A DNA stretch of 64,000 nucleotides, from positions 2,001,001 through 2,065,000 of the forward strand of contig NZ_CP104002.1 in assembly GCF_029201565.1 (NCBI RefSeq). The letters are read 5' to 3'. This DNA comes from Devosia sp. SD17-2 (lineage in GTDB: Bacteria > Pseudomonadota > Alphaproteobacteria > Rhizobiales > Devosiaceae). The position numbers and the translations under genes are program-made. Under the pieces are notes generated by a model that saw only the letters and a program-made list of their open reading frames with translations, was not told the origin of the DNA and searched no databases. Shown piece by piece: positions 51,881 to 61,876 of the stretch (the stretch's first letter is position 1; the number at the start of each line of letters is the position of its first letter).

Positions 51881-53767
51881 ATGTCCCTCGCCATGGTAAG
51901 CCCCAACACCGATCTCGATCTCTGGCTGGCGCAGCAGACAGACAAGTCGCTGCTCCGCTTCCTGACCTGCGGCAGTGTCGATGATGGGAAGTCCACGCTG
52001 ATCGGGCGGCTGCTGTTTGACAGCCAGCAGGTGCTGGACGATCAGCTCGCCAGCCTCAAGAAGGAAAGCCGCAATCGCAGTGTGGGTGCGGAGGGGATCG
52101 ACTTTTCTCTGCTGGTGGACGGGCTTCAGGCCGAGCGCGAGCAGGGCATTACCATCGACGTGGCCTATCGCTTTTTTGCCACGGACAAGCGCAAATTCAT
52201 CGTGGCGGATACGCCCGGGCATGAGCAGTACACGCGCAATATGGCGACCGGCGCCTCCAATGCCGATCTGGCGCTGGTGTTGGTCGATGCGCGAAAAGGC
52301 CTACTTACACAGACACGGCGGCACAGTTTCATTCTCTCTCTGATCGGGGTGAAGCATGTGGTCCTGGTGATCAACAAGATCGACCTTGTCGGCTACGATC
52401 AGGCGGTGTTTGACGGCATCGAGGCGGAGTATCGGCGCTTTGCCGAAGGTCTGGGGTTCGAGACGCTGCATGTGGTTCCGGTGTCGGCGCTGGCGGGCGA
52501 TAATATCCTCACCAGCAGCCCGCAGACGCCCTGGTTCTCGGGCGTGCCGCTTGTGCCCTATCTCGAGGGCATCGACGTGGCTGGGGACCCGGCTGAAAGC
52601 CCGCTCCGGTTTCCGGTGCAATGGGTCAACCGGCCCAATCTCGATTTCCGTGGGTTTTCGGGGACGGTGGCGTCTGGCTCGGTCGCGGTGGGCGATGAAG
52701 TGCTGGTCGCGGCCTCGCGAAAACCGGCCTTGGTGTCGCGTATCGTGACCATGGACGGGGATCGGCGGCGGGCAGGGGCCGGGGAGGCAGTGACGCTGGT
52801 GCTCGATCGCGAGATCGATGTGTCGCGCGGCGATGTGCTGTCGCATCCCGGAGCGACGCCGGAATATTCCAACCAGTTTCAGGCGAAGATCGTCTGGATG
52901 GGGGAAGAGCCGGCGTATCAGGGGCGGTCCTATCTCCTCAAGGTCGGGACGCAGCTGGTGCCGGCGACCATCACGTCCATCAAATTCCGCACCAATGTGA
53001 ATACGCTCGAGCGAGCACCGGCGACGCGGCTTGAACTCAACGAAGTGGGCACGGTGACGATCGCCACCGACCGTCCCTTCGCCTTCGACGCCTATGCTGC
53101 AAATCCGGTGACAGGCGGCTTCATCCTGATCGACCGGCTGAGCAATGCGACGCTTGGGGCCGGGACGATCGAATTCGGCCTGCGCCGGGCGCAGAACCTG
53201 ACCTATCAGTCGTTCGACGTGAACCGGCAGGTGCGCGCCGAAATGAAAGGGCAGGAGGCGCGGATCGTCTGGTTCACCGGGCTCTCCGGATCGGGCAAGT
53301 CGAGCATTGCGAACCTGCTCGAAAAACGGCTCACAGCCGAGGGGCGGCACGCCTATATCCTCGATGGCGACAATGTCCGGCACGGGCTCAATAAGGATCT
53401 CGGTTTTACCGAAGCGGCGCGTGTCGAGAATATTCGCCGTGTGGCCGAGGTCGCGAAGCTGATGGCGGACGCCGGGCTGATCGTCCTCGTGTCGTTCATT
53501 TCGCCCTTCGAGAAGGAACGACGTCTGGCGCGGGAAATCGCCGGCGACATCACGTTTTCCGAGGTGTTTGTCGATACACCGCTGGAGGTGTGCGAGGCGC
53601 GGGACCCTAAGGGACTCTACAAGCGGGCGCGGGCAGGCGAGATCAAGAACTTTACCGGGATCGACTCGCCGTTCGAAGCGCCAACCACGCAGGAACTGGT
53701 GCTGCATGGGGCACTCGCCGAGCCGGCGGAACTGGCCGAGGAGCTCTATGGCTGGCTGAAAATCTGA
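51881..53767 (+). CDS. cysNC: Bifunctional sulfate adenylyltransferase subunit 1 / APS kinase (CysNC)
   Basis: This 628-residue fusion has a GTPase domain (GSVDDGKSTLIGRLL, DTPGHEQYTRNMATGAS, NKIDLV), two beta-barrel domains and a C-terminal APS kinase from about residue 455 with P-loop GLSGSGKSSIANLLEKRL and the motif LDGDNVRHGLNKDLGF. It activates CysD and phosphorylates APS to PAPS. Rhizobial NodQ proteins have the same order. It forms an operon with cysD. Confidence 0.95.
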   Translation: MSLAMVSPNTDLDLWLAQQTDKSLLRFLTCGSVDDGKSTLIGRLLFDSQQVLDDQLASLKKESRNRSVGAEGIDFSLLVDGLQAEREQGITIDVAYRFFATDKRKFIVADTPGHEQYTRNMATGASNADLALVLVDARKGLLTQTRRHSFILSLIGVKHVVLVINKIDLVGYDQAVFDGIEAEYRRFAEGLGFETLHVVPVSALAGDNILTSSPQTPWFSGVPLVPYLEGIDVAGDPAESPLRFPVQWVNRPNLDFRGFSGTVASGSVAVGDEVLVAASRKPALVSRIVTMDGDRRRAGAGEAVTLVLDREIDVSRGDVLSHPGATPEYSNQFQAKIVWMGEEPAYQGRSYLLKVGTQLVPATITSIKFRTNVNTLERAPATRLELNEVGTVTIATDRPFAFDAYAANPVTGGFILIDRLSNATLGAGTIEFGLRRAQNLTYQSFDVNRQVRAEMKGQEARIVWFTGLSGSGKSSIANLLEKRLTAEGRHAYILDGDNVRHGLNKDLGFTEAARVENIRRVAEVAKLMADAGLIVLVSFISPFEKERRLAREIAGDITFSEVFVDTPLEVCEARDPKGLYKRARAGEIKNFTGIDSPFEAPTTQELVLHGALAEPAELAEELYGWLKI

Positions 53768-53770
53768 CGG

Positions 53771-55012
53771 TCAGGGCGGGGTGCCGAGACGGTCGCTGCC
53801 GGGCAGGGCGGCGAAGTCGGTCTGGTCGATGTCGCGCAGGGTCTTCATGAGCAGCCCGCGGAAGATGGGCTCCTTCTCGTCGCGGTAGCCAACGATGCGG
53901 GGCGCGCCGTTGATCTTGCAGACGAGCGAGGCATTGAGTGCCAGCGTCATCTCGGGTCGCATGAGCTCGAGGGCGCGCGCACCCGGGCCGACGATGAGAA
54001 TGTCAGACGGGTCGTAGAGCGCCAGCATACGGCTCAGGCCGTAGCCGATGGCGCGGCCGGCCAGATTGAAGGCGTGGGTGGCGGCGCGATCGCCTGCCTC
54101 GGCGCGCTGCATCAACGCGTCGTACTGGGCCGCCGGAACCGAAGCGGCCGGTTGCGTGCTTTCGGGCACGGAATAGGCATTGCGGAGGACACCGTAATCG
54201 GCCGCATAGGCCTCGATGCAACCCTTCATGCCGCACCGGCAGAGCGCGCCATTGGGGGCGTGGTTCATGTGGCCGAATTCGGTCGCGCCTTCATCGCCGC
54301 GCCCCATGATCTGCCCGCGAAAGGTCATGCCCATGGCGACGGTGGAACCGATGAACACGGTGGCGACGCTTTCGGCGTGGAGGTCCGGGTCGAGCCAGCG
54401 CACGCCCTCGGCCAGCAACCGGCCCCGTTTGTGGAGGGTTACGGGTAGACCCAGGTCCTCGGACAATTGCCCGGCAAAGGGGGCTCCGGCGAGATGGGGA
54501 ATTGGTGACCAGCGGAGGCCACGGGCATCGCGCTCGAGAATGCCCTGAACCGAAATGGCCACGCGGCGAAGGGCGGTGCTGGCGGTGGGATTGCGGCCCA
54601 TGAGATGGGCCATGCGCTCGGCACAGAAGAGGTCGGGTGGGGTTTCTGCAAAGGTCGTCGGGGTTATCGGGCTCTCGATACGGTCGACAAGAACACCGCC
54701 GTAATCGACCAGCGACAGGCGGACGCGGTTGACGTCGATCTCGAACAGGGCCGCATAAGCAGTGGTGCGACGGAAGTGGATATTGGTAGGGGGACGACCT
54801 CGGGCCCTGCCGTCCGGCCGCTCGCCGGGCAGTTCCTCGACGAGGCCCTGAACCAGCAGGTCGGCCATGATTGCGGTGATGCTGGCGTGGCTGAGCCCGG
54901 TGAGACTGGCGAGGGCGGTCCGCGACTGAGGCCCCTGTCGGCGCAGACCGTCAAGGACCAGTCCCCGGTTTTGACGCCGGACGCTGTCGCTATCGCTGAC
55001 GGTTCGCGTCAC
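53771..55012 (-). CDS. ROK-family transcriptional repressor (XylR-like)
   Basis: This 413-residue protein has an N-terminal winged helix ([20 protein letters not shown]) and a ROK sugar-kinase-like domain with the zinc motif [13 protein letters not shown]. The usual ATP-binding DxGxT is not evident, as expected for a repressor. It is divergent from the xylFHG operon, which it probably controls, perhaps through the inverted repeat at 55133-55152. Confidence 0.9.
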   Translation of the reverse strand: MTRTVSDSDSVRRQNRGLVLDGLRRQGPQSRTALASLTGLSHASITAIMADLLVQGLVEELPGERPDGRARGRPPTNIHFRRTTAYAALFEIDVNRVRLSLVDYGGVLVDRIESPITPTTFAETPPDLFCAERMAHLMGRNPTASTALRRVAISVQGILERDARGLRWSPIPHLAGAPFAGQLSEDLGLPVTLHKRGRLLAEGVRWLDPDLHAESVATVFIGSTVAMGMTFRGQIMGRGDEGATEFGHMNHAPNGALCRCGMKGCIEAYAADYGVLRNAYSVPESTQPAASVPAAQYDALMQRAEAGDRAATHAFNLAGRAIGYGLSRMLALYDPSDILIVGPGARALELMRPEMTLALNASLVCKINGAPRIVGYRDEKEPIFRGLLMKTLRDIDQTDFAALPGSDRLGTPP

Positions 55013-55132
55013 ACCTTACTCTCCTGCCAGCGTCCTTAGTCACAAAGCTTGCCACACTGCGCAAACTTGGCGTGTGCCAGGGTCCCAAAATCACGTTGAC
55101 ATGTTACGCGGCGGCGTGCGAGGTCTTTTTTC

Positions 55133-55152
55133 GAGCATTGAAATTAATGCTC
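55133..55152. promoter_or_regulatory. Inverted repeat upstream of xylF (candidate ROK operator)
   Basis: GAGCATT-GAAATT-AATGCTC has perfect 7-bp arms with a 6-base spacer. It lies about 80 bases before xylF and downstream of a TTGACA hexamer at 55096-55101. The regulator assignment is inference. Confidence 0.55.
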
Positions 55153-55230
55153 AAGCGAGGCCGGCTTGCCCTGGAGGGGGTGGAGTGCGGTCATGCGAGG
55201 TGGGCAGCGACCTGCCCTTGGGAGGACAAC

Positions 55231-56265
55231 ATGAACAAGTTTTTGGCGGTCTTGCTAGCCACGACCGTAATGACCGGCGCCGTTGTTGCGCAGGATGAAA
55301 TCGTCATTGGCGTTTCCTGGAATAACTTCCAGGAAGAACGCTGGAAAACCGATGAGGCCGCCATCAAGGGCGTGCTCGACGCGGCCGGCGCCAAGTATAT
55401 CTCCGCCGACGCACAGTCGTCTGCTTCCAAGCAGCTGACCGACATCGAAAGCCTGATCAGCCAGGGCGCTGACGCCATCATTGTCCTCGCGCAGGATAGT
55501 GAAGCAGTCGGCCCTGCCGTGGCGGCCGCTGTTGCAGAAGGCATTCCGGTGGTCGGCTATGACCGCCTCATCGAGAACCCGGATGCGTTCTACCTGACCT
55601 TCGACAACAAGGAAGTCGGGCGTCTGCAGGCGGCTGGTGTCGCTGCCGTCGTTTCCGAAGGCAATTTTGTCTTCATCAAGGGCAATTCGGCTGACCCCAA
55701 TGCGGACTTCCTCTTCGAAGGCCAGATGGAAGTGCTGCAGGCCGGCATCGATTCCGGCAAGATCAAGAATGTTGGCGAAGCCTATACAGACAACTGGAAC
55801 CCGGAAGTCGCCCAGGCGAACATGGAACAGTTCCTGACCGCCAATAACAACGAAGTCGACGCTGTCGTTGCGTCCAATGACGGTACAGCTGGTGGCGCCA
55901 TTGCGGCGCTCGCCGCACAGGGGCTCGCCGGCTCGGTTCCGGTCTCGGGCCAGGACGGCGACCATGCTGCGCTCAACCGCATCGCGCTCGGCACGCAGAC
56001 CGTGTCGGTCTGGAAGGACGCTCGCGAACTCGGCAAAAAGGCCGCTGAAGTGGCTCTCGAGCTCGCCGGCGGCAAGGCCCTTGGCGAAGTGACCGGCGTC
56101 GTGCCGTTCGCTGGTGGGCCGAAGGGCGTTGAAATGAACGCTTTCTTCATCGCTCCGGTGGCCGTGACCAAGGACAATCTCAACGTCGTTATCGACGCCG
56201 GCTGGGTGTCCAAGGATGTGGTCTGCCAGGGCGTTGCTGCTGGCTCGGTGGCCGCCTGTAACTAA
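55231..56265 (+). CDS. xylF: D-xylose-type ABC transporter substrate-binding protein
   Basis: This 344-residue periplasmic protein has a signal peptide ([19 protein letters not shown]) and a type I sugar-binding fold: [48 protein letters not shown] and [20 protein letters not shown] are close to XylF proteins. GGAGG lies before the ATG. It binds xylose (or a similar pentose) and feeds XylH and XylG. A hairpin follows the gene at 56292. Confidence 0.9.
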   Translation: MNKFLAVLLATTVMTGAVVAQDEIVIGVSWNNFQEERWKTDEAAIKGVLDAAGAKYISADAQSSASKQLTDIESLISQGADAIIVLAQDSEAVGPAVAAAVAEGIPVVGYDRLIENPDAFYLTFDNKEVGRLQAAGVAAVVSEGNFVFIKGNSADPNADFLFEGQMEVLQAGIDSGKIKNVGEAYTDNWNPEVAQANMEQFLTANNNEVDAVVASNDGTAGGAIAALAAQGLAGSVPVSGQDGDHAALNRIALGTQTVSVWKDARELGKKAAEVALELAGGKALGEVTGVVPFAGGPKGVEMNAFFIAPVAVTKDNLNVVIDAGWVSKDVVCQGVAAGSVAACN

Positions 56266-56291
56266 GGCCGAAACCATATAGACTGGTTCAA

Positions 56292-56321
56292 AAGTGCCGC
56301 GGCGTTCGCGCTGCGGCACTT
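56292..56321 (+). terminator. Hairpin after the binding-protein gene
   Basis: AAGTGCCGC (56292-56300) and GCGGCACTT (56313-56321) form a 9-bp stem. It lies between xylF and xylH and probably sets a higher level for the xylF message, like the hairpin at 5947. Confidence 0.7.
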
Positions 56322-56375
56322 CTGTAGCCGGATCGCGCCTCGACACTGCCGGGGCGGCTTCTACGGGAGACTTTG

Positions 56376-57695
56376 ATGGCCGAGCAGCACGCCATGACAC
56401 CCCCCGCGCATCCGAGCAGCTTTGCGCAACGTCCACTTCAGCGTTTTCTGATTGCCACGGAAGTCGATACTCGTCTTCTCGGCATGATCGGCGCGCTCGC
56501 GATCATCTGGATCGGCTTCAACATATTCTCTGGCGGCCTGTTCCTCACGCCGCGCAACCTCTGGAACCTGTCGGTACAGACGGCGTCTGTTGCCGTGATG
56601 GTCACCGGGATGGTGCTGGTCATCGTCACGCGCAATATCGACCTGTCGGTCGGCTCGATCCTCGGGCTCGTCGGCATGGTGATGGGGGTGATGCAGACGC
56701 AGATCCTGCCGGTGCAGCTGGGCCTTGGGCTCGGGCATCCGATGATCTGGATCCTGTCGCTGGCCAGTGGCCTCGCGGTCGGCATGGGCATCGGCGCGCT
56801 GCAGGGCAGCATTATCGCCTATCTCAAGGTACCGGCCTTCATCGTTACGCTGGGCGGGTATCTCGTGTGGCGCGGCGCGGCCTGGTGGGTGACCATGGGG
56901 CGCACGGTGGCGCCTATGGATTCGACCTTTCAACTGATGGGTGGCGGCCCGGCCGGCGCCATCGGGGCGACCTGGAGCTGGGCAGTGGCGGCAATTGCCT
57001 GTGCGGCGATCGTGCTCGGCCTCTATCTCGGGCGTCGCCAGCGGCAGCGCTTCAATTTTCCGCAGCGTCCGCTCTGGGCCGAGATTGCCCTGGCGGTGAT
57101 CGGCTGCGGCGCGACCACCGGTGCAGTCTGGGTTGCCAATTCCTATCCCTGGCCGGTCCGTATCGCTGAGAACTATGCGACGGCCCAGGGCATTCCAGTG
57201 CCCGAAGGTGGCCTCTTTATCGCCCATGGCATCGCCACCCCCGTGTTGATCGCCCTTGGCGTTGGCGTGGTCATGGCATTCCTGACCTCGCGGACCCGCT
57301 TTGGCCGCTATGTCTATGCGATGGGCGGCAATCCCGAGGCGGCTGAACTGGCCGGTATCAATACGCGCTGGGTGACGGTCAAGATCTTCATGATCATGGG
57401 CGCGCTCTGCGCCATCGCGGCGGCAATCTCGAGCGCCCGCCTCAATGCAGCAACCAATGCACTGGGCACGCTGGACGAGCTTTATGTGATCGCGGCAGCC
57501 GTTATCGGCGGGACGTCACTTGCGGGCGGCGTGGGCACGATCGCAGGGGCGCTGCTCGGGGCGCTGGTGATGCAGTCGCTGCAGTCCGGCATGGTGCTGA
57601 TGGGGATGGACAGTCCCCTGCAGTCGATTGTCGTTGGTATCGTTTTGGTGTTCGCGGTGTGGCTCGACACGCTCTACCGCCGAAACAAGCACTAG
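56376..57695 (+). CDS. xylH: Xylose-type ABC transporter permease
   Basis: The 439-residue protein has about ten membrane helices with family signatures: VTGMVLVIVTRNIDLSVGSI near residue 85, FIVTLGGYLVWRGAAWW, and AELAGINTRWVTVKIFMIMG. The internal insertion of about 60 residues is usual for XylH compared with RbsC. I chose the ATG at 56376, with GGGAG upstream. The next gene starts 11 bases later. Confidence 0.92.
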   Translation: MAEQHAMTPPAHPSSFAQRPLQRFLIATEVDTRLLGMIGALAIIWIGFNIFSGGLFLTPRNLWNLSVQTASVAVMVTGMVLVIVTRNIDLSVGSILGLVGMVMGVMQTQILPVQLGLGLGHPMIWILSLASGLAVGMGIGALQGSIIAYLKVPAFIVTLGGYLVWRGAAWWVTMGRTVAPMDSTFQLMGGGPAGAIGATWSWAVAAIACAAIVLGLYLGRRQRQRFNFPQRPLWAEIALAVIGCGATTGAVWVANSYPWPVRIAENYATAQGIPVPEGGLFIAHGIATPVLIALGVGVVMAFLTSRTRFGRYVYAMGGNPEAAELAGINTRWVTVKIFMIMGALCAIAAAISSARLNAATNALGTLDELYVIAAAVIGGTSLAGGVGTIAGALLGALVMQSLQSGMVLMGMDSPLQSIVVGIVLVFAVWLDTLYRRNKH

Positions 57696-57706
57696 GGAGT
57701 CCGTAG

Positions 57707-58486
57707 ATGTTGGACACCAATACCCCGCTTGTCGAAATGACGGATATTTCGATCGCCTTTGGCGGGATCAAGGCTGTGGACCATGCGTCGATCAGCCTGC
57801 ACAGGGGCGAAGTCGTGGGCCTGCTTGGCCATAACGGCGCGGGCAAGTCGACCCTTATCAAGATCCTCTCCGGCGCCTATCGCCGTGACGCCGGCGAAAT
57901 CCGGATCAATGGCGAAGCTGCGACGATCAACAATCCGCGCGATGCCAAGGCCTATGGGATCGAGACGATCTACCAGCAGCTCGCCGTGGCCGACAATGTC
58001 GACGCAGCCGCAAACCTGTTCCTCGGTCGCGAGATCACGACGGCGCTTGGCACGCTGGATGACGCGGCCATGGAGTCCCGGGCCCGCGAAGTCATGGGGC
58101 GGCTCAACCCGAATTTCCGCCGGTTCAAGGAGCCGGTTAAGGCGCTGTCCGGCGGGCAGCGGCAGTCGGTGGCCATTGCCAGGGCCATCCTGTTCAACGC
58201 GCGCATCCTGATCATGGATGAGCCGACGGCCGCGCTGGGGCCGCAGGAAACGGCGCAGGTGGGCGAGCTGATCAAGCAACTCAAATCCGATGGCATCGGC
58301 ATCTTCCTCATCAGCCACGATATCCACGACGTCTTCGACCTCGCGGATCGGGTCGTGGTGATGAAGAACGGGTTGGTCGTCGGGTCAGCGCGCACGTCGG
58401 ACGTCACCAAGGACGAGGTGCTGGGCATGATCATCATGGGCAAGGTGCCGGCGGCAGCGGTGCCGGGTCCGGGCGCCATCGTCTGA
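57707..58486 (+). CDS. xylG: Xylose-type ABC transporter ATPase, single domain
   Basis: This 259-residue ATPase has Walker [10 protein letters not shown], a signature-like LSGGQRQSV, Walker [15 protein letters not shown] and the switch ISHDIHD. Unlike E. coli XylG, which has two fused ATPase domains (about 510 residues), this one has one, as in rhizobial XylG and FrcA, so two copies must form the dimer. The terminator at 58509 closes the operon. Confidence 0.9.
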   Translation: MLDTNTPLVEMTDISIAFGGIKAVDHASISLHRGEVVGLLGHNGAGKSTLIKILSGAYRRDAGEIRINGEAATINNPRDAKAYGIETIYQQLAVADNVDAAANLFLGREITTALGTLDDAAMESRAREVMGRLNPNFRRFKEPVKALSGGQRQSVAIARAILFNARILIMDEPTAALGPQETAQVGELIKQLKSDGIGIFLISHDIHDVFDLADRVVVMKNGLVVGSARTSDVTKDEVLGMIIMGKVPAAAVPGPGAIV

Positions 58487-58508
58487 CTGGTCAGCCCAGA
58501 GAGCAGGG

Positions 58509-58536
58509 ACTATCCTCCCGAGCGGGGGGATAGTTT
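58509..58536 (+). terminator. Terminator after xylG
   Basis: ACTATCC...CCC pairs with GGG...GGATAGT around GAGC, followed by TTT. It ends just before the GTG of the next gene, which therefore needs its own promoter or read-through. Confidence 0.7.
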
Positions 58537-58538
58537 CC

Positions 58539-59165
58539 GTGCTGAGATCATCGCGCCATAGCTCATTCTATCTCGCGGCTGCGGCCGGCGTCATCGCCGC
58601 CCTGGCGACGGCGCTGGTCACGCCGACGCAGGCGTTGCTCTGGGGGTCGAACAGCTTCTTCGCGGTCTATCTCGTGCTCAGCATCGTTCGCTTTGCGCGG
58701 GCAAACGCACCCTTCCTGCAACGGCACGCCGAGAGCGAGGATGCTCCGGCGTGGATATTGTTCGTGGTGACGCTGGCTGTGGTTGGCGCATCGCTGGTGT
58801 CGCTGTTCCTGCTGGTGGCTGGAGAGGGTCCCGGGTCGCTGCAGTCCATCGCCACAATGGTCTCTGTTCCCCTCGGCTGGCTGACTGTCCATGCTATGGC
58901 CGCGCATCACTATGCCTATGAATATTATTCAGGCGCGTCGCATCACGAGGAACAAAAGGGCGGCCTCCAGTTTCCACTGAAGGGGCAGCCGGATGGACTG
59001 GCATTCTTGTACTTTGCCTATGTGATCGGCATGACCGCCCAGGTTGCGGATGTGGCAGTGACCTCGCGGCGCATGCAGCAGCTGGTGCTCCTGCACGGCA
59101 TATTTTCGTTCTTTTTCAACACGGTCATCGTCGCGGCGACGGTGAATGTGGTCGTGTCGCTTTAG
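58539..59165 (+). CDS. DUF1345 membrane protein
   Basis: This 208-residue protein has about five membrane helices and the DUF1345 pattern: VHAMAAHHYAYEYYSG, FLYFAYVIGMTAQVADVAVT, SRRMQQLVLLHGIFSFFFNT. It starts with GTG at 58539. The family's function is not known. Confidence 0.85.
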   Translation: MLRSSRHSSFYLAAAAGVIAALATALVTPTQALLWGSNSFFAVYLVLSIVRFARANAPFLQRHAESEDAPAWILFVVTLAVVGASLVSLFLLVAGEGPGSLQSIATMVSVPLGWLTVHAMAAHHYAYEYYSGASHHEEQKGGLQFPLKGQPDGLAFLYFAYVIGMTAQVADVAVTSRRMQQLVLLHGIFSFFFNTVIVAATVNVVVSL

Positions 59166-59292
59166 CGGGGCGAGGTTTCCCTCCGTGAAGATCAGCCGAC
59201 TAAGTAACTGCTGCGAAACGATATCCCTGAGCGCCGACTAGCTCCGTTCGCTGGATAGCTCTATGCAGGGCCGATCTTTTTGGGAGGCACAC

Positions 59293-59487
59293 ATGAGCGA
59301 CATTCTTCACCCCTTGAGCAAGCTGGTTTCTGAAGGCTGGGAGATCATTTCGTCTTCGTCGCCGCTCGATACTCTTGGCCAGCCGATCCATTCGGTCCTG
59401 TTGCGGCGAGACGGGGAACACAAGTTTCTGACGGTGCGCAAGAAGCTGATCGGCAAGCAGCCGGAAGTCCACGAATTCGACGTTTGA
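59293..59487 (+). CDS. Small conserved hypothetical protein (64 residues)
   Basis: GGGAGG lies 6-7 bases before the ATG. The product [20 protein letters not shown], then [20 protein letters not shown] looks like a compact alpha-beta protein of the sort that binds a partner. No function is known to me. It precedes the formaldehyde dehydrogenase gene by 94 bases. Confidence 0.65.
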   Translation: MSDILHPLSKLVSEGWEIISSSSPLDTLGQPIHSVLLRRDGEHKFLTVRKKLIGKQPEVHEFDV

Positions 59488-59581
59488 TCGGATTGAGCGG
59501 GGGGCGGGCAGATTGCCGGTTGCACTTGCCGCAGGCTATGCCACCCTCAGACCAATCGAATCTAAGCCTTGGAGAATGCCA

Positions 59582-60709
59582 ATGAAAACCCGCGCCGCAG
59601 TTGCGTTCCAGGCCGGAAAGCCGCTCGAAATCGTCGAGGTTGATCTCGAAGGCCCCAAGGTCGGCGAAGTTCTGATCGAGATCAAGGCCACCGGTCTCTG
59701 CCACACCGACGATTTTACCCTGTCTGGCGCCGACCCCGAAGGCATCTTCCCGGCTATTCTCGGCCATGAAGGCGCCGGCGTCGTGGTCGATGTCGGCCCC
59801 GGTGTGACTTCGGTGAAAAAGGGCGATCACGTCATCCCGCTCTACACGCCCGAATGCCGTGAGTGCTATTCCTGCCGTTCCGGCAAGACCAATCTCTGCA
59901 CCTCGATCCGCGCGACGCAGGGGCAGGGGCTCATGCCCGATGGCACTTCGCGCTTCTCGTTCGAAGGCAAGCCGATTTATCACTACATGGGCTGCTCGAC
60001 CTTTTCGAACTACACCGTGCTGCCGGAAATCGCTGTCGCCAAGATCGACGCCTCGGCTGCCTTCGACAAGGTCTGCTACGTCGGTTGCGGCGTGACGACC
60101 GGTATCGGCGCAGTGATCAACACGGCAAAGGTGGAGATCGGCGCGACCGCAGTGGTGTTCGGCCTCGGCGGCATTGGCCTCAACGTGATCCAGGGCCTGC
60201 GTCTGGCCGGCGCGGACATGATCATCGGGGTTGATATCAACAACGACAAGAAGGCCTGGGGCGAGCGCTTCGGCATGACGCATTTCGTCAATCCGAAGGA
60301 GATCGAGGGCGACGTCGTTCCCTATCTCGTCAATCTGACCAAGCGTCGTGGCGACCTGATCGGTGGCGCGGACTACACGTTCGATTGCACCGGCAACACC
60401 ACCGTCATGCGCCAGGCGCTTGAAGCCAGCCATCGCGGCTGGGGCAAGTCCGTGGTGATCGGCGTGGCCGGAGCGGGCAAGGAAATCTCGACGCGTCCAT
60501 TCCAGCTGGTCACCGGCCGGACCTGGATGGGCACGGCCTTCGGCGGCGCCAAGGGCCGCACCGATGTTCCAAAGATCGTCGACTGGTACCTCGACGGCAA
60601 GATCGAGATCGACCCGATGATCACCCACACGCTGCGTCTCGAAGACATCAACAAGGGCTTCGAGATGATGCATTCGGGCGAGAGCATCCGAAGCGTCGTC
60701 GTCTACTAA
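59582..60709 (+). CDS. frmA: S-(hydroxymethyl)glutathione dehydrogenase / class III alcohol dehydrogenase
   Basis: This 375-residue zinc enzyme oxidises S-hydroxymethylglutathione (formaldehyde plus glutathione) and reduces S-nitrosoglutathione. It has the catalytic zinc motif [31 protein letters not shown], the structural zinc cysteines in [19 protein letters not shown] and the NAD motif [14 protein letters not shown]. The ATG at 59582 has GGAG at good spacing; an ATG two codons earlier is too close to it. A hairpin follows at 60760. Confidence 0.95.
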   Translation: MKTRAAVAFQAGKPLEIVEVDLEGPKVGEVLIEIKATGLCHTDDFTLSGADPEGIFPAILGHEGAGVVVDVGPGVTSVKKGDHVIPLYTPECRECYSCRSGKTNLCTSIRATQGQGLMPDGTSRFSFEGKPIYHYMGCSTFSNYTVLPEIAVAKIDASAAFDKVCYVGCGVTTGIGAVINTAKVEIGATAVVFGLGGIGLNVIQGLRLAGADMIIGVDINNDKKAWGERFGMTHFVNPKEIEGDVVPYLVNLTKRRGDLIGGADYTFDCTGNTTVMRQALEASHRGWGKSVVIGVAGAGKEISTRPFQLVTGRTWMGTAFGGAKGRTDVPKIVDWYLDGKIEIDPMITHTLRLEDINKGFEMMHSGESIRSVVVY

Positions 60710-60759
60710 GGTTTTTTGCCGCCTTTCCGGACGGCTTCCAGCCCCCGGCCGAGCATTTT

Positions 60760-60784
60760 GCACACGCGCGTTGGTCGCGTGTGC
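60760..60784 (+). terminator. Hairpin after frmA
   Basis: GCACACGCG (60760-60768) and CGCGTGTGC (60776-60784) form a perfect 9-bp stem with a 7-base loop. There is no T-run after it. It lies between frmA and tRNA-Cys. Confidence 0.65.
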
Positions 60785-60832
60785 ATCTCCATCTTGACTT
60801 CGGAAGAGAAACTCCCGAAAAGCCCGGACAGA

Positions 60833-60906
60833 GGCCACGTGGCGGAGTGGTTACGCAGCGGATTGCAAATCCGTGTACTCCGGTTCAATTCCGGACGTGG
60901 CCTCCA
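60833..60906 (+). tRNA. tRNA-Cys (GCA)
   Basis: This is a standard cloverleaf: acceptor GGCCACG with CGTGGCC, D-loop AGTGGTTA with the normal GG, anticodon arm CGGAT-TGCAA with anticodon GCA, T arm CTCCGGTTCAATTCCGGA region, discriminator T and encoded CCA. It is the normal housekeeping gene, unlike the copy at 41005-41078. Confidence 0.95.
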
Positions 60907-61083
60907 TCGATCTCCTCGCCAAGCCTGCGGTCAGATCACCTTCCGTTACATTGTCGTGGTTCCCCGGACCGTTTTGACGTGGCCTTTTGGCCGCGTGACC
61001 TCGGGTTTCCGGGCTGGCGTTGGCCGGCTGGTGGCTCTGATGACTTGCACGTCGTCTCGGCGAGCGATATTCACGGCCATCAT

Positions 61084-61758
61084 ATGAACACGAGCCGGGG
61101 TGTGGTCTTGACCGACTTCAACGTCGAACGCACAGCCATGGTGGACAGCCAGTTGCGCACAAATGGCGTGCTGGATGTGCGCGTCTTGTCAGCGTTCCTG
61201 CGCGTGCCACGGGAGAATTTTGTTCCCGATGCACGCCGGGCCGTCGCCTATATCGACAGCATCCAGCCCCTCGGTGTGGCCGGTCGGAGCATGGGCTCGC
61301 CCGCGACACTCGGCCGAATGCTGCAGCTTGCGGAAGTTCAGGCCAGTGATTCGGTGCTCGATATCGGGACCGGGCTCGGTTACAGCGCCGCCATTCTGTC
61401 GCTGGTGGCCAAAAATGTTGTGGCCATCGAACCCGATGCTGGGCTCGCAGCCGCGGCAACCCGCAATCTGTCGGAACTGGGTTTCGGCAATGTTGGTGTA
61501 ATCGAGAGCGAAGATGCTCTTCCCGAGCAGGCGAGGTTCGATGTCATCCATATCGGATGGAGCGTGCCTGAGGTGCCGAAGGTCTTGCTGGATCGACTTA
61601 ATCCGGGTGGGCGTCTGGTTGCGGTGATCGGATCCGGGCGAATTGGCGTCACTAGTCTTTATGTCAGTGCGGAGGGCGGCGTGACGGCACGTGCAGAGTT
61701 TGACGCACATCTGCCCTTTCAGCCAAATCGCCCATTGATTCAGGATTTCGTATTCTAG
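61084..61758 (+). CDS. pcm: Protein-L-isoaspartate O-methyltransferase
   Basis: This 224-residue enzyme methylates isoaspartyl residues of damaged proteins with SAM. Motif I is DSVLDIGTGLGYSAAILSLV, followed by VVAIEPDAGLAAAA and FDVIHIGWSVPEVPKVLLDR. The N-terminal AMVDSQLRTNGVLDVRVLSA and the substrate region AYIDSIQPLGVAGRSMGSPA match the alphaproteobacterial subgroup found next to tolC. Confidence 0.9.
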   Translation: MNTSRGVVLTDFNVERTAMVDSQLRTNGVLDVRVLSAFLRVPRENFVPDARRAVAYIDSIQPLGVAGRSMGSPATLGRMLQLAEVQASDSVLDIGTGLGYSAAILSLVAKNVVAIEPDAGLAAAATRNLSELGFGNVGVIESEDALPEQARFDVIHIGWSVPEVPKVLLDRLNPGGRLVAVIGSGRIGVTSLYVSAEGGVTARAEFDAHLPFQPNRPLIQDFVF

Positions 61759-61876
61759 TAGGCGTAAGAATGTTGCTTGGCGGCCACGCCGCCGGGTGAA
61801 CGAGGCGTAAATCGAGTGTATGTGTTGTCCACGCGGGTTGTTAACAGTACCACGTGGGCATAAGGGTGAAGTGTTA

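Noticed and set aside
52301..53707. A 468-codon reverse frame opposite cysNC
   Set aside because: It is an antisense shadow in GC-rich coding DNA; cysNC is certain on the other strand.
55096..55101. TTGACA as the -35 box of the xylF promoter
   Set aside because: No acceptable -10 hexamer lies 16-18 bases downstream.
59345..60838. A 497-codon reverse frame opposite frmA
   Set aside because: It is an antisense shadow; frmA has all catalytic motifs.
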